Translations under genes and position numbers: made by a program | Shown here: piece after piece, positions 1 through 9,375 of the stretch | Numbering within the stretch: the first letter of the stretch is position 1 | Layout of the letters: each line of letters opens with the position of its first letter | Notes under the pieces: model-generated | What the model was told of the DNA's origin: nothing | The model's database searches: none | The model's input: only the letters and a program-made list of their open reading frames with translations | Origin: Hyphomicrobiales bacterium | Lineage (GTDB): Bacteria > Pseudomonadota > Alphaproteobacteria > Rhizobiales > Rhizobiaceae | DNA length: 64,000 nt | Assembly (NCBI GenBank): GCA_900467685.1 | Contig: UBQX01000011.1 | Span: 174,809-238,808 of the forward strand | Reading direction: 5' to 3'

Positions 1-647
1 GGACGTTCGTCGATCAGCAGAACGATCAGATAGCATTCCGGGTGGTTGGCCGTGATCGAATGCGCGATGTTCTGAAGCAGAACAGTTTTACCCGTGCGCG
101 GCGGCGCGACGATCAGCCCGCGCTGGCCTTTGCCGAGCGGGGCGACCAGGTCGATCACACGTGGCGACAGATCCTTGGAGGTCGGAACGTCCAGCTCCAT
201 CTTGAAGCGTTCGTTCGGATAGAGCGGTGTCAGGTTGTCGAAGTGAACCTTATGGCGGATCTTCTCCGGATCTTCGAAGTTGATCGTATTGACCTTCAGG
301 AGCGCGAAGTAGCGCTCACCTTCCTTCGGTCCACGAATGGGTCCCTCGACCGTATCACCGGTCTTCAGCGAGAAGCGACGGATCTGAGAAGGGGAGATGT
401 AGATATCGTCCGGACCGGGAAGATAGTTGGCATTTGCCGAGCGAAGGAAGCCGAAGCCGTCCTGCAGAACTTCGACGACGCCCTCGCCGATGATCTCAAC
501 CTCCTGCGTGGCCAGCATCTTCAGAATCGCAAACATCAGTTCCTGTTTGCGCATCGTGCTCGCGTTCTCAACCTCCAGCGACTCTGCAAAGGCGAGCAGG
601 TCGGTTGGGGTCTTGTTCTTAAGCTCCTGAAGCTTCATTTCAGCCAT
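1..647 (-). CDS. rho: Transcription termination factor Rho (N-terminal part; gene runs off the window)
   Basis: ATP-dependent RNA helicase that releases untranslated transcripts. The reverse strand from the ATG at 645-647 encodes the N-terminal helical domain ([17 protein letters not shown]), a cold-shock-type RNA-binding domain ([18 protein letters not shown]) and the start of the RecA-like ATPase with the P-loop APPRTGKT. The reading frame is open to the window edge, ending in LIVLLIDER, so about 215 residues are present and roughly the C-terminal half is missing. No stop codon or frameshift is seen; the truncation is only the window boundary. Identity is very secure. Confidence 0.96.
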   Translation of the reverse strand, partial: MAEMKLQELKNKTPTDLLAFAESLEVENASTMRKQELMFAILKMLATQEVEIIGEGVVEVLQDGFGFLRSANANYLPGPDDIYISPSQIRRFSLKTGDTVEGPIRGPKEGERYFALLKVNTINFEDPEKIRHKVHFDNLTPLYPNERFKMELDVPTSKDLSPRVIDLVAPLGKGQRGLIVAPPRTGKTVLLQNIAHSITANHPECYLIVLLIDER

Positions 648-807
648 GAATAACCACACGAATAAAAGGGGAGAACCGGACGGGGCAATATGCGGTCGCC
701 AGACGTGTTCGTCCGGCTCTTTGAGCCCGTCACCTCGGAAAGAGATGCGCGGAAAATAGCGCTTCGCTGAGCCCCTCGCAAGGGGGAGGGACCAAATTGG
801 CGAGAAA

Positions 808-1335
808 TCAGGCGAAAGGCTTCACGATAACGAGGATTACGATGACGATCATCAAAAGCGTCGGCGCCTCGTTCATGATTCGCCAGCTGCGGGAAGTCCC
901 AAAACGATCATCGGCTCCGAATCGCCGGACCGCCTTGGCGAAATAGCCGTGAACGCCTGAGAGGGCGACGACGGCAAGAAGTTTCGCATGAAGCCATCCG
1001 CCATGAAACCCGTAAATCTCGATCGCCATCCAGAGACCGAAAATCCACGTCAAAACCATCGCCGGCGTCATGATGATCCTCATCAGGCGGCGTTCCATGA
1101 CCTTGAACGTCTCCGACGCGGCCGATCCGATCTCGTGGTCGAGATGGTAGATGAAAAGCCGCGGCATGTAGAGCATGCCTGCCATCCACGAAATGACGGC
1201 AATGACGTGCAGTGCTTTCACCCAGAGATAACGGTTCTGCTCGTCAGCGGCAAAGAGGGCGAGCCCGATTGCCAGGAAGATTGCGAGCGCTACTCCGGCA
1301 CGCAACGCAACCTTGCCGCCCGCCGCCTTGCGCAT
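808..1335 (-). CDS. hemJ: Protoporphyrinogen IX oxidase HemJ, membrane protein
   Basis: Oxidises protoporphyrinogen IX to protoporphyrin IX late in heme synthesis; HemJ is the usual form in alphaproteobacteria. The protein of about 175 residues has four hydrophobic segments and the family motif around [19 protein letters not shown], with a conserved His in the first helix pair, and ends in a hydrophobic C-terminal helix. The longest frame begins with a TTG at 1344 that overlaps the hemE stop; I prefer the ATG at 1335, six bases after that stop. It is co-transcribed with hemE, which performs an earlier step of the same pathway. Confidence 0.88.
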   Translation of the reverse strand: MRKAAGGKVALRAGVALAIFLAIGLALFAADEQNRYLWVKALHVIAVISWMAGMLYMPRLFIYHLDHEIGSAASETFKVMERRLMRIIMTPAMVLTWIFGLWMAIEIYGFHGGWLHAKLLAVVALSGVHGYFAKAVRRFGADDRFGTSRSWRIMNEAPTLLMIVIVILVIVKPFA

Positions 1336-1340
1336 CTCGC

Positions 1341-2378
1341 TCAAGCAACACCCCCGCGAACGCGCTTGACCAGCCGGGTCACATTTTCCGGATCGGCCTG
1401 CGGCGTGATGCCGTGTCCAAGATTGAAAATCAGCGGTCCGGAACCGAGCGCCTGCAGGATCGCATCAATGCCGTCATCCAGAGCCTGACCGCCGGCAACG
1501 ACCCGCATCGGATCAAGATTTCCCTGAACCGCACCGTCCTTCTGCAGTTCCTTCGCGAAGGAGAGCGGCACGGACCAGTCGAGGCCTATGGCGTCAGCAC
1601 GCGTGTCCTGCCGATAGGTCTTCAGGAGATATCCAGCACCCTTGGCAAAGGCGATGATCTTGGCACCAGGACGCGCGGCGCGAACCTTGTCGATAATCCG
1701 GCGAACGGGTCCAACCGCGTAACGGTCGAACTCGACTTCCCCAAGGACACCCGCCCAAGAGTCGAAAATCTGCACCGCATCGGCCCCGCTGTCGATCTGC
1801 CTGATCAGATATTCGGCAGAGAGATCCGCGATATGATCGAGGAGTTTAGAAAAAGCTTCAGGGTGCCGATAGGCAAACAGCCGCGCCGGTGCCTGGTCGG
1901 GCGTTCCGTGGCCGGCGATGAGATAGGTCGCAATCGTCCAGGGCGCGCCGCAGAAGCCCAGGAGGGTCGTTTCCGCGGGAAGCTCAACGCGCAATCGCCG
2001 CAGGGTTTCGTAGACAGGGTCCAGCCTGGTCCCAAGTTCGGTTCGCGTGACGGCATCGATCTCGTCGACGTTCAACGGATCAAGCTGAGGCCCATTGCCT
2101 TCCTCAAAGCGAACATTGCGACCGATCGCATCGGGAATAACGAGGATATCGGAAAACAGGATCGCCGCATCAAAGCCATACCGACGGATCGGCTGTAGCG
2201 TCACTTCAACGGCGTAATCCGGCGTATAGCAAAGATCGAGGAAACTTCCGGCCTTGGCGCGCGTTTCTCTATACTCGGGCAGATAGCGGCCAGCTTGGCG
2301 CATGAGCCAGATCGGGGGAGGCGAGACCGTCTTACCTTCCAAGACGTCGATCACCTTGCGGTGCGGGTCTGAAACCAC
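1341..2378 (-). CDS. hemE: Uroporphyrinogen III decarboxylase
   Basis: Converts uroporphyrinogen III to coproporphyrinogen III in the heme branch. The N-terminal signature [18 protein letters not shown] is intact, and the length (345 residues) is normal. There is no ATG at the 5' end. The longest frame starts at a TTG (2390), but a GGAGA Shine-Dalgarno element lies inside that extension, five to six bases before a GTG at 2378, so GTG is the better start. The stop overlaps the alternative TTG start of hemJ. The promoter must lie within the adjacent origin region, as in Caulobacter where the hemE promoter overlaps oriC. Confidence 0.95.
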   Translation of the reverse strand: MVSDPHRKVIDVLEGKTVSPPPIWLMRQAGRYLPEYRETRAKAGSFLDLCYTPDYAVEVTLQPIRRYGFDAAILFSDILVIPDAIGRNVRFEEGNGPQLDPLNVDEIDAVTRTELGTRLDPVYETLRRLRVELPAETTLLGFCGAPWTIATYLIAGHGTPDQAPARLFAYRHPEAFSKLLDHIADLSAEYLIRQIDSGADAVQIFDSWAGVLGEVEFDRYAVGPVRRIIDKVRAARPGAKIIAFAKGAGYLLKTYRQDTRADAIGLDWSVPLSFAKELQKDGAVQGNLDPMRVVAGGQALDDGIDAILQALGSGPLIFNLGHGITPQADPENVTRLVKRVRGGVA

Positions 2379-2682
2379 TCTCTTCTCCAATCTAAAAAAC
2401 TATTCTTAAAGAGCTTCTATTTCTTAGAGTCGGTGAGGATCAAGGATTAAAATTGACGCAACCCTCATCCACCGATCGGACGGGCAAAACGGGATCGCCT
2501 GGGATATTTATCCGCAGGAATAGAAAAAGCCGGCTTATTTCGATTCTATAAGGATTCAGAAAAGCTTGGAGGAGCCGGAATGATCGACCCGCCTGTTGAT
2601 AAGCACTGCATAAGTCCGGATGATGCAGGGGTTCTCCACAGTTCCCGTTTTCGACGCGAAACTGATTTTGAAGAATCCGAAA

Positions 2683-2691
2683 TGTGGATAA
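2683..2691 (-). promoter_or_regulatory. Perfect-consensus DnaA box
   Basis: The reverse strand reads TTATCCACA, an exact match to the high-affinity DnaA box. It lies near the middle of a cluster of four one-mismatch boxes spread over 2508-2759. Confidence 0.8.
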
Positions 2692-2854
2692 ATCGACCGT
2701 TTCCCACAGGGCGATCCGCCACCTGTAAAACCGTGCCACCTTCTCCCGCTTTATCAACAGTGTCCCGGAATTAACGGGGAAAAATGATGACAGCGCTTGC
2801 CTGATACAGAATCGCTTCTCAAGCGACTGCACCCTGGAACCTACAGGGCAATTG

Positions 2855-2870
2855 CTAACGGATGATTAAC
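2855..2870 (+). promoter_or_regulatory. CtrA-like site in the origin region
   Basis: CTAA, seven bases, then TTAAC (CTAACGGATGATTAAC) differs from the CtrA consensus TTAA-N7-TTAAC at one position. It lies about 105 bases before maf, at the maf end of the origin. CtrA silences the Caulobacter origin through such sites. A single near-match may be chance. Confidence 0.35.
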
Positions 2871-2975
2871 GCGCGGGAATTTCCCCCTCTTCCCATAGTC
2901 TCTGTTGTAAACCAACCGTGCCAATGCGAGAAATCTGCGCATCCACTGCCCCACCGTAAAAGAGGCCGCTATTTC

Positions 2976-3581
2976 ATGGCAGCAGAAACAAAATTGATCC
3001 TCGCCTCCGGTTCGCCGTTTCGTAAACAATTGATGGAGGCCGCTGGACTGACATTTGACGCAGAGCCCGCACGGATTGATGAACGTGAAATTGAAGCACC
3101 TCTCATTCTATCTGGTGCAGCACCGGACGTCGTTGCGGCAGCTCTTGCCAAAGCAAAGGCGCAAGACGTGGCGAACAGAAACACGCAGGCCTATGTCATC
3201 GGCTCCGACCAGGTTATGTCGATGGACGGGCGGCTGTTTCACAAGTGCACGTCCGTCGAGATGGCGCGAGAGCAATTGTGGTCGATGCGGGGAAAGACCC
3301 ATCGCCTGTCGAGCGCGATCTCCATCGTCCGACAGGGCGAGGAAGTCTGGAACCATGTCTCGATAGCGGATCTCACCTTTCGTGAATTTACGGAAACGTT
3401 TCTCGACTCCTACATTGCCAATGCCGGGTCGAAGGTCTTGCTGACGGTTGGGGCCTACAGCTATGAAGGTCTGGGGCAGCAATTGTTCGAGAAGGTCGAG
3501 GGGGACTTCTTCACCATCATAGGCCTGCCCATGCTGCCCTTGCTCGCGGCACTCAGAGATCTCGCCATCATCCCCCGCTGA
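2976..3581 (+). CDS. maf: Maf family nucleotide pyrophosphatase
   Basis: Maf proteins hydrolyse non-canonical or excess nucleoside triphosphates to monophosphates. The 201-residue product begins [20 protein letters not shown], the typical LASxSPxR phosphate-binding start, and has the conserved GSDQ segment (VIGSDQVMS). The frame is open further upstream to 2862, but that extension runs into the origin region and carries no Maf sequence, so the ATG at 2976 is chosen. First gene of a maf-aroE-coaE-dnaQ run on the plus strand. Confidence 0.93.
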   Translation: MAAETKLILASGSPFRKQLMEAAGLTFDAEPARIDEREIEAPLILSGAAPDVVAAALAKAKAQDVANRNTQAYVIGSDQVMSMDGRLFHKCTSVEMAREQLWSMRGKTHRLSSAISIVRQGEEVWNHVSIADLTFREFTETFLDSYIANAGSKVLLTVGAYSYEGLGQQLFEKVEGDFFTIIGLPMLPLLAALRDLAIIPR

Positions 3582-3600
3582 TTCACGTGAAACATTAACC

Positions 3601-4431
3601 ATGCACGCATTCGTCGCCGGCCATCCGATCAATCATTCCAAGTCCCCGCTCATTCATGGTACCTGGCTGAAGCGCCATGGCATTGACGGAAGCTATCGCG
3701 CCGTTGATGTTGCGCCGGAAGATTTCGCCGCCTTCATCGAGAGGCTCAAGGAGCCATCCGCGGAATTTGTGGGCGGCAATATCACGATCCCACACAAGGA
3801 GCGTGCCTTCGCGCTCGCCGACGACGTGGACGAAACCGCCGATTATATTGGTGCGGCCAACACGCTCTGGCGCGAAGACGGACGGTTGAAGGCAACCAAC
3901 ACGGACGCCTATGGCTTCGCCGCCAATCTCGATGAGAAGAGCGCCGGCTGGCACAAACTCGAGACAGCGGTGGTTTACGGCGCAGGCGGTGCCAGCCGCG
4001 CGGTGATCGTTGCCCTGGTCGAGCGCGGCTTTCGAAATATCCATGTTCTCAACCGCACGGTAGAAAGAGCAAAGGGCCTGGCGGACCGGTTCGGCGCGAC
4101 TGTTCAGGCGCATCCTCTTGAGGCCCTGGACGAACTGCTTCAGGATGTGGGTCTGTTCGTGAATACGACGTCGCTGGGACTGGAAGACGACGCAGTGCCC
4201 GAGATCGACTTCACCAGGATGCGACCAAGCGCACTCGTCACCGACATCGTCTATGTTCCGCTCAAGACGGCCTTCCTGCAACAGGCGGAAGCGCAAGGTG
4301 TCGCCACAGCCGACGGGCTTGGCATGCTTCTGCATCAGGCGGTGCCCGGTTTTGAAAAATGGTTCGGCGTTCGTCCGGTTGTCGACCGGGAACTTCGAGA
4401 GATCGTCGAAGCTGCGATGGGAGTGCGCTGA
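3601..4431 (+). CDS. aroE: Shikimate dehydrogenase
   Basis: Reduces 3-dehydroshikimate to shikimate with NADPH in aromatic amino acid synthesis. At 276 residues it has the usual length, with the substrate-binding start [14 protein letters not shown], the NxxxPHK element (NITIPHKE) and the Rossmann glycine motif [11 protein letters not shown]. It follows maf by 19 bases, and its TGA overlaps the coaE ATG by one base, so the two are translationally coupled. The order maf-aroE-coaE-dnaQ is common in Rhizobiales. Confidence 0.95.
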   Translation: MHAFVAGHPINHSKSPLIHGTWLKRHGIDGSYRAVDVAPEDFAAFIERLKEPSAEFVGGNITIPHKERAFALADDVDETADYIGAANTLWREDGRLKATNTDAYGFAANLDEKSAGWHKLETAVVYGAGGASRAVIVALVERGFRNIHVLNRTVERAKGLADRFGATVQAHPLEALDELLQDVGLFVNTTSLGLEDDAVPEIDFTRMRPSALVTDIVYVPLKTAFLQQAEAQGVATADGLGMLLHQAVPGFEKWFGVRPVVDRELREIVEAAMGVR

Positions 4432-5024
4432 TGTTCGTCGTCGGCCTCACGGGCTCGATCGGCATGGGCAAGTCCACCACCGCGGCGATGTTCCAGGCGG
4501 AGGGCATCCCGGTGAATGATGCGGATGCCGTCGTCCATCAGCTCTATGCGGGTGAGGCTGTGGCGCCGATCGAGGCTGCCTTTCCCGGAACCACAACCGA
4601 TGGCAAGATCGACCGCGTGAAACTCGCCGCGCATCTTGCCGCCCATCCCGGCGATTTCAAGACATTGGAATCCATCGTCCATCCCCTGGTGCGAGACAAG
4701 GAATTGCAGTTTCGCCGGAAAGCGGAAGAGGAAGGGCACGACATCGTCCTTCTCGACATTCCGCTTCTCTTCGAAACCGGAGGCGAGGGAAGGGTGGATG
4801 CGATCGTGGTCGTGACCTGCGCACCCGACATTCAGCGCGCCCGCGTTCTCGCCCGACCCGGGATGACGGTGGATAAGTTCGAAATGATCCTGTCGCGCCA
4901 GATGCCGGATAGCGAAAAACGAATCCGCGCGGACTATATTGTCGACACAGGCGAAGGGGTTGAACAGGCCCGTGCGCAGGTGCGGGCCATCATCGCCGAT
5001 ATCAGAGCCAGCAAGCTTGGCTAA
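4431..5024 (+). CDS. coaE: Dephospho-CoA kinase
   Basis: Phosphorylates the 3'-hydroxyl of dephospho-CoA, the last step of coenzyme A synthesis. The 197-residue protein starts [16 protein letters not shown] with its P-loop and contains the LLDIPLLFETG segment of the CoA-binding lid. The start overlaps the aroE stop (TGATG). A longer in-frame extension exists, but it lies inside aroE and has no CoaE character. A second CoA-pathway gene, coaA, occurs at 42-43 kb. Confidence 0.95.
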   Translation: MFVVGLTGSIGMGKSTTAAMFQAEGIPVNDADAVVHQLYAGEAVAPIEAAFPGTTTDGKIDRVKLAAHLAAHPGDFKTLESIVHPLVRDKELQFRRKAEEEGHDIVLLDIPLLFETGGEGRVDAIVVVTCAPDIQRARVLARPGMTVDKFEMILSRQMPDSEKRIRADYIVDTGEGVEQARAQVRAIIADIRASKLG

Positions 5025-5036
5025 TCAGGAACGACC

Positions 5037-5729
5037 ATGCGTGAAATCATCTTCGATACGGAAACGACCGGCCTCGATTCGCGTGAGGATCGGATCATCG
5101 AAATCGGCGGTATAGAACTCGACAATCATTTTCCAACAGGGCGGACGCTGCATCTTTATATCAATCCCGGCGACCGCAAGGTCCATCCGGATGCGTTGGC
5201 AGTTCACGGGATCACGGACGAATTCCTGTCCGACAAGCCCGCCTTTGCCGACGTCGCCGAACAGATCTTGAGCTTCTTCGAGGGTGCCAAGTGGATCGCC
5301 CATAACGCCACCTTCGATATGGGCTTTATCAACGCCGAACTCGGCCGACTGGGAATGCCGGCAATCGCTCCGTCGGAAGTCATCGACACGCTTTCGCTCG
5401 CCCGTCGCAAGCATCCGATGGGTCCGAACTCCCTCGACGCGCTCTGCCGACGCTATGGTATCGACAATTCCCATCGCGCCAAGCACGGCGCGCTTCTCGA
5501 CTCCGAACTTCTGGCGGAAGTCTATATCGAGATGATCGGCGGCCGTCAGGCCGCCTTGGGGCTTGCGGGTCCGGGGCAGACCTCGGTTGAAGAAAACGAC
5601 GCTGCCGGCGCGATCGTCGTGGGCAGACCGAAGCCGCTGGCAGCGCGTGTGACGGAGACGGAGCGCCAGGCCCATGAGGCCATGGTCGCCAAAATAGGCG
5701 GCAAGGCGCTCTGGGCGCGCTACCAGTAA
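5037..5729 (+). CDS. dnaQ: DNA polymerase III epsilon subunit (3'-5' proofreading exonuclease)
   Basis: Proofreading exonuclease of the replicative polymerase. The 230 residues show the DEDDh exonuclease pattern: Exo I FDTETTGLD at the N terminus, Exo II in HNATFDMGFIN, and Exo III with H and D in HRAKHGALLDSELL. It follows coaE by 12 bases and ends at a bidirectional terminator shared with the convergent secB. Length and motifs are normal. Confidence 0.95.
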   Translation: MREIIFDTETTGLDSREDRIIEIGGIELDNHFPTGRTLHLYINPGDRKVHPDALAVHGITDEFLSDKPAFADVAEQILSFFEGAKWIAHNATFDMGFINAELGRLGMPAIAPSEVIDTLSLARRKHPMGPNSLDALCRRYGIDNSHRAKHGALLDSELLAEVYIEMIGGRQAALGLAGPGQTSVEENDAAGAIVVGRPKPLAARVTETERQAHEAMVAKIGGKALWARYQ

Positions 5730-5756
5730 GACCACGCAGACAATCGCCAGAAATGC

Positions 5757-5785
5757 AAAAAGCCCGGGACGAACCCGGGCTTTCG
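5757..5785. terminator. Bidirectional terminator between dnaQ and secB
   Basis: A ten-base-pair perfect stem (AAAGCCCGGG at 5759-5768 and CCCGGGCTTT at 5774-5783) with a five-base loop lies between the convergent gene ends. The A and T ends allow termination in both directions. Confidence 0.85.
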
Positions 5786-5810
5786 TGTTTTCCGTTCCTG
5801 AAAACGAAAA

Positions 5811-6296
5811 TCAGTTGGTGTTCGCGCTGACCTTCGCACGAGCCTGTTCTTCGGCCATGCGCTGCGAGAACATCTGTGCGAAATCGATCGGGTCGACGAG
5901 GAGCGGCGGAAAGCCACCGTTGCGCGTGACATCGGCAATGATCTGGCGAGCGAACGGGAACAGCAGGCGCGGGCACTCGATGAAGAGGATCGGCAGCATG
6001 TGTTCCTGGGGGAAGCCGGCGATGCGGAAGACGCCGCCATAGGCAAGTTCAGCGTGGAAGAGCGACTTGTCGCCAGCCTTGGCTTCCGCCGTCAACGTCA
6101 GCAGAACGTCGAAGTCGTCGCCGCCGAGCGGATTGGCGTTGACGTTGACATTGATGTTGATCTCGGGAGCCTTGTCACGGGCCTGCAGCGACTGCGGCGC
6201 ACCCGGATTTTCGAAGGACAGGTCCTTCGTGTACTGGGCGAGAATGTTGAGCGAAGGAGCCTGTCCTGCGCCGTTCGGGTTTGCTTCGTTAGACAT
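5811..6296 (-). CDS. secB: Protein-export chaperone SecB
   Basis: Cytosolic chaperone that keeps preproteins unfolded and delivers them to SecA. The 161-residue acidic protein has the SecB core ([19 protein letters not shown], then the central [13 protein letters not shown] strand and the conserved [10 protein letters not shown]). Length is typical for rhizobial SecB. It lies downstream of fxsA on the same strand with a 94-base gap and is convergent with dnaQ. Confidence 0.96.
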   Translation of the reverse strand: MSNEANPNGAGQAPSLNILAQYTKDLSFENPGAPQSLQARDKAPEININVNVNANPLGGDDFDVLLTLTAEAKAGDKSLFHAELAYGGVFRIAGFPQEHMLPILFIECPRLLFPFARQIIADVTRNGGFPPLLVDPIDFAQMFSQRMAEEQARAKVSANTN

Positions 6297-6390
6297 ATCT
6301 GCTCCTCAAGGGACAATCGATGTTGCCGCGATCTAACATTTCCAAGGGGGGCTTACAACCCTGCGGCCGAAGCGCGCTCAAGGCGACATG

Positions 6391-6900
6391 TCAGTCGATC
6401 CGGCGGTTCCAGGGGGAATTGGGGTTTCCTTCGCGATGATAGTCTTCGGCGTCGAGATCGATGACGTCGCCTTCGGGATCGCCCGGTTTTCCGTTGTCGA
6501 AGGGCGAGCCCGGCCCGCGGCCGGCGCTTCGAAACACGCCGGAAACCACGATCCGGTCCTTGATCAGCAGCCATGCAGCATCGCGCACTGCCGGAATGAA
6601 AAGGAGAAGACCGAGAACGTCAGTAACGAACCCCGGCGTCAGCAGGAAAAGGCCCGCCAGCACAATCATGGCTCCGTGGATCATCTCACGCGCCGGCAGC
6701 CGCCCGGCATCCATCTCGCGTGACAGCTTGCGCAAAACGCCGATCCCCTGGATGCGCAAAAGTATGCCGCCGATCGCGGACGACAGAAAGATCAGGCCGA
6801 TGACCGGCAGCACGCCAATATAGCGGCCGACTATGATGAAGACGGCAATTTCGAGAAGCGGCAGGGCGACCAGGGCAAGGGGAAGGATGGAAAATCGCAT
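6391..6900 (-). CDS. fxsA: FxsA family membrane protein
   Basis: FxsA is a cytoplasmic membrane protein; in E. coli its overproduction suppresses F exclusion of phage T7, but its cellular role is unclear. The 169-residue product has an N-terminal hydrophobic region (ILPLALVALPLLEIAVFIIV) and further helices at roughly residues 30-45 and 75-95, then an acidic polar tail. The frame is open 28 codons further upstream, but MRFSILPL at 6900 matches the family start. It is divergent from the Tim44-like gene. Confidence 0.85.
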   Translation of the reverse strand: MRFSILPLALVALPLLEIAVFIIVGRYIGVLPVIGLIFLSSAIGGILLRIQGIGVLRKLSREMDAGRLPAREMIHGAMIVLAGLFLLTPGFVTDVLGLLLFIPAVRDAAWLLIKDRIVVSGVFRSAGRGPGSPFDNGKPGDPEGDVIDLDAEDYHREGNPNSPWNRRID

Positions 6901-7014
6901 ATCGGGCGCCTTTATTGCCGCTGGAACTGTCGAAGCGACATCTAGCGTTTGAATAGCTGTGGTTTGAAGACTATATGATCTCAAGAGATAAATGAGAAAC
7001 TGGTTTATAGGCCA

Positions 7015-7713
7015 ATGGGTTCAAACGACATCGTCACGATTTTTTTCCTTGTTGCGGCAGTGGTCATTTTCATTCAGCTGCGCAACGTGCTGGGGAGAAG
7101 AACCGGCAACGAGAAGCCGCCACATGATCCCTATACGCGTCGCGAGACCGCGGAGGTTCGGCCCGTCCCCGACAAGGCTGGCCCTATGCCGACGGGCGGA
7201 GAGAGGAGCGAACCGGTAAACCCTTACGGTTCGGCCGACGCATTTACGGCCGCAGGAAGCGATCTGAACAAGGGCATCCGCTCGGTGATCGATGCCGATC
7301 GCAACTTCAACCCGACGGAATTCATGAAGGGCGCCCGCGCCGCTTATGAAATGATCGTCATGGCTTTTGCCGAAGGCGATCGCAATTCGCTGAAGAACCT
7401 GCTGTCCCGCGAAGTCTATGAAGGCTTCGAGGCAGCGATCAGGGATCGCGAAGCGAAAGGCGAGAGACTGAACTCGACATTTGTCGGAATCAGCAAGGCC
7501 GACATGCTCAACGCCGCGATGAAGGGCACCGAGGCTTTCGTCACCGTGCGCATCGTCAGCCAGCTGATCTCGGCAACCTATGACAAGCAGGGCGCACTCA
7601 TCGATGGTCATCCGGAAGAAGTGGCCGAGGTCAAGGACATCTGGACCTTCTCCCGCGACACCCGTTCGCGTGACCCGAACTGGAAGCTCGTCGGCACCGA
7701 ATCGGAGCAGTGA
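7015..7713 (+). CDS. Tim44-like domain membrane protein (TimA-like)
   Basis: The 232 residues start with a single membrane segment (about residues 5-21, IVTIFFLVAAVVIFIQL), followed by a charged linker and a Tim44-like domain from about residue 85 to the end (YEMIVMAFAEGDRNSLKNLL is the characteristic stretch). Bacterial relatives called TimA have been proposed as ancestors of the mitochondrial import motor subunit Tim44; their bacterial function is unsettled. The stop overlaps the start of mltA (TGATG), so the two are co-translated. The role here is not known. Confidence 0.85.
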   Translation: MGSNDIVTIFFLVAAVVIFIQLRNVLGRRTGNEKPPHDPYTRRETAEVRPVPDKAGPMPTGGERSEPVNPYGSADAFTAAGSDLNKGIRSVIDADRNFNPTEFMKGARAAYEMIVMAFAEGDRNSLKNLLSREVYEGFEAAIRDREAKGERLNSTFVGISKADMLNAAMKGTEAFVTVRIVSQLISATYDKQGALIDGHPEEVAEVKDIWTFSRDTRSRDPNWKLVGTESEQ

Positions 7714-8822
7714 TGACATCCGGGTTCTCGCTGGAAAAACGCGGCTTCGAAGATCTGGCCGGGTGGGGCGAGGACGACCCTCGGGAACTGATTGCCGCGC
7801 TCCGGCGATGCCGGGCGCATATTCTGAACAGGAAGCCGTATAAAGCCGGCGCTCTCGGCATACAGGCCGAAGAGCTGCTGCCGGCGATGGATGCAGCGGA
7901 AGCACTTGGAGCCGCTGCATCTGCGCAAGCAGCCCGATCCTTTTTCGAGAATCACTTCATCCCCTTCTTCATTCGCCGCGCCGATGGCGGCAATGGTTTT
8001 GTCACCGCCTTTTACGAACCCGATGTGGAAGTGTCGGACACCCCCGACGAGACCTGGCGCTACCCATTCTACAGCCGCCCCGACGATCTGATCGACCTGG
8101 ATGACACAAACCGCCCGGCGGCGATGGACCGTTCCTACATGTTCGGGCATCTGCGTGACGGCGAGGTCTGCGAATATCCCGACCGCAAGGCCATCGATCT
8201 CGGATATCTGGCTGGCCGTGGTCTGGAAATCGCCTGGGCGAAATCCAAGGCAGACGTTTTCTTTACCCATGTCCAGGGCGCAGGCCGGCTTACCTTCCGT
8301 GATGGCTCGGTCAAGCGTATTACCTATGCAGCCAAGGCCGGCCACCCTTTCACCGGTATTGGCCGCCATCTCGTAGATACGGGAGAAATCGATCCGGCAA
8401 AAATCTCGATGGGCGCGATCCGCGAGTGGCTTGCGAACAATCCCGACCGCGCGGACGAAACCTATTGGCGCAACCGCTCCTACATTTTCTTCCGCGAGGA
8501 GGACATCGGCGATCCCGCACTCGGACCCGTCGCGGCCGCCAAGGTGCAGATGACGCCCGGCCGTTCGCTGGCCGTCGATCGCAGCATCCACACCTTCGGC
8601 TGTCCCTTCTATATCGAGAGCGAAAGCCTGACCCGGCTGGACGCCGGCGAGCCGTTCCGCCGCCTGATGCTGGCGCTCGATACTGGCACTGCGATCGTGG
8701 GGCCCGCCCGTGGCGATATCTTCACCGGTTCTGGCGCGGAGGCTGGAGACCTGGCGGGTTCGGTTCGCAACGATGCAAACTTCTTCATCCTCGTCCCCAA
8801 GGTCGCTGCGGAGCGCTACTGA
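7713..8822 (+). CDS. mltA: Membrane-bound lytic murein transglycosylase A-like protein (MltA)
   Basis: MltA enzymes cleave peptidoglycan glycan strands with formation of 1,6-anhydroMurNAc. The 369-residue protein has the MltA barrel (FVTAFYEPDVEV, FFTHVQGAGRL) and the C-terminal 3D domain with the Asp-containing segment ARGDIFTGSGAEAGDL. The ATG at 7713 has a GGAG five bases upstream; a GTG at 7710 is an alternative. The N terminus (MTSGFSLEKRGFEDL) shows no signal peptide or lipobox, unlike E. coli MltA, so localisation is uncertain. The gene is coupled to the Tim44-like gene and followed immediately by smr. Confidence 0.9.
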   Translation: MTSGFSLEKRGFEDLAGWGEDDPRELIAALRRCRAHILNRKPYKAGALGIQAEELLPAMDAAEALGAAASAQAARSFFENHFIPFFIRRADGGNGFVTAFYEPDVEVSDTPDETWRYPFYSRPDDLIDLDDTNRPAAMDRSYMFGHLRDGEVCEYPDRKAIDLGYLAGRGLEIAWAKSKADVFFTHVQGAGRLTFRDGSVKRITYAAKAGHPFTGIGRHLVDTGEIDPAKISMGAIREWLANNPDRADETYWRNRSYIFFREEDIGDPALGPVAAAKVQMTPGRSLAVDRSIHTFGCPFYIESESLTRLDAGEPFRRLMLALDTGTAIVGPARGDIFTGSGAEAGDLAGSVRNDANFFILVPKVAAERY

Positions 8823-8823
8823 G

Positions 8824-9375
8824 ATGGCGACGAAGAAAACCATGTCGTCCGAAGACCGCATTCTCTGGGGGAAGGTCGCACGTTCGGTCCGCGCGCTGCC
8901 CGGTCGGATGGACTTCCTCGAAGAATTTGAACCGCAGATGCTGGAAGAGACAGTCCCGGCGGGGGGCGTGCCTATCTTCAACGTCAATGACGCTGCCGCC
9001 GCCACGCCGGCCGGCAAGAAGCCCGATCATCGGCATCACCCGATCGAGCGCCCGGTGCAGAAGAAGATCGCCAAGGGTCGCCTGCAGCTTGAGGCGCGCA
9101 TCGACCTTCATGGTCTGGTGCAGAGCGAGGCGCATGCCATGCTGCTCGGCTTTCTCGTCCACGCGCACGAGCGCGGGCTGCGCCATGTCCTGGTCATTAC
9201 CGGCAAGGGCTCTTCCATGGGCAGCGAGGGCGCGTTGAAGCGTGCCGTCCCCATGTGGTTTTCGAAGCCGGAATTCCGCTTCCTGATCTCCGGCTACGAG
9301 ACGGCGAGCCGCGGCCATGGCGGCGACGGCGCTCTTTACGTCAGGCTCGCCCGCAAGCCAGGGGACAAATCATGA
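8824..9375 (+). CDS. Smr/MutS2 C-terminal domain protein
   Basis: The 183-residue protein has an unstructured-looking N-terminal half and a C-terminal Smr domain with the hallmark DLHGL segment (ARIDLHGLVQSEAH) and the TGKG loop (VLVITGKGSS). Smr domains bind nucleic acid and are often endonucleases. The start ATG at 8824 is one base after the mltA stop; a longer frame inside mltA has no Smr character. The stop overlaps the start of the downstream regulator (ATGA). The specific function in this operon is not known. Confidence 0.88.
   Translation: MATKKTMSSEDRILWGKVARSVRALPGRMDFLEEFEPQMLEETVPAGGVPIFNVNDAAAATPAGKKPDHRHHPIERPVQKKIAKGRLQLEARIDLHGLVQSEAHAMLLGFLVHAHERGLRHVLVITGKGSSMGSEGALKRAVPMWFSKPEFRFLISGYETASRGHGGDGALYVRLARKPGDKS

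Larger units (their letters stand above)
2379..2975. other. oriC: Putative chromosomal replication origin (oriC) between hemE and maf
   Basis: This gene-free stretch of about 600 bases holds one perfect DnaA box (TTATCCACA, reverse strand 2683-2691) and four one-mismatch boxes: 2508-2516 (+, TTATCCGCA), 2594-2602 (-, TTATCAACA), 2632-2640 (+, TTCTCCACA) and 2751-2759 (+, TTATCAACA). Weaker two-mismatch matches sit at 2465-2473 and 2700-2708. An AT-rich segment at about 2388-2436, next to hemE, could be the unwinding element. In Caulobacter, Rickettsia and Sinorhizobium the origin lies beside hemE, so position and box content agree. Short open frames across this interval look non-coding. Confidence 0.82.

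Noticed and set aside
2440..2832. Small open frames across the origin interval
   Set aside because: They lie on DnaA boxes, have atypical composition and no family resemblance; the interval is better explained as an origin.
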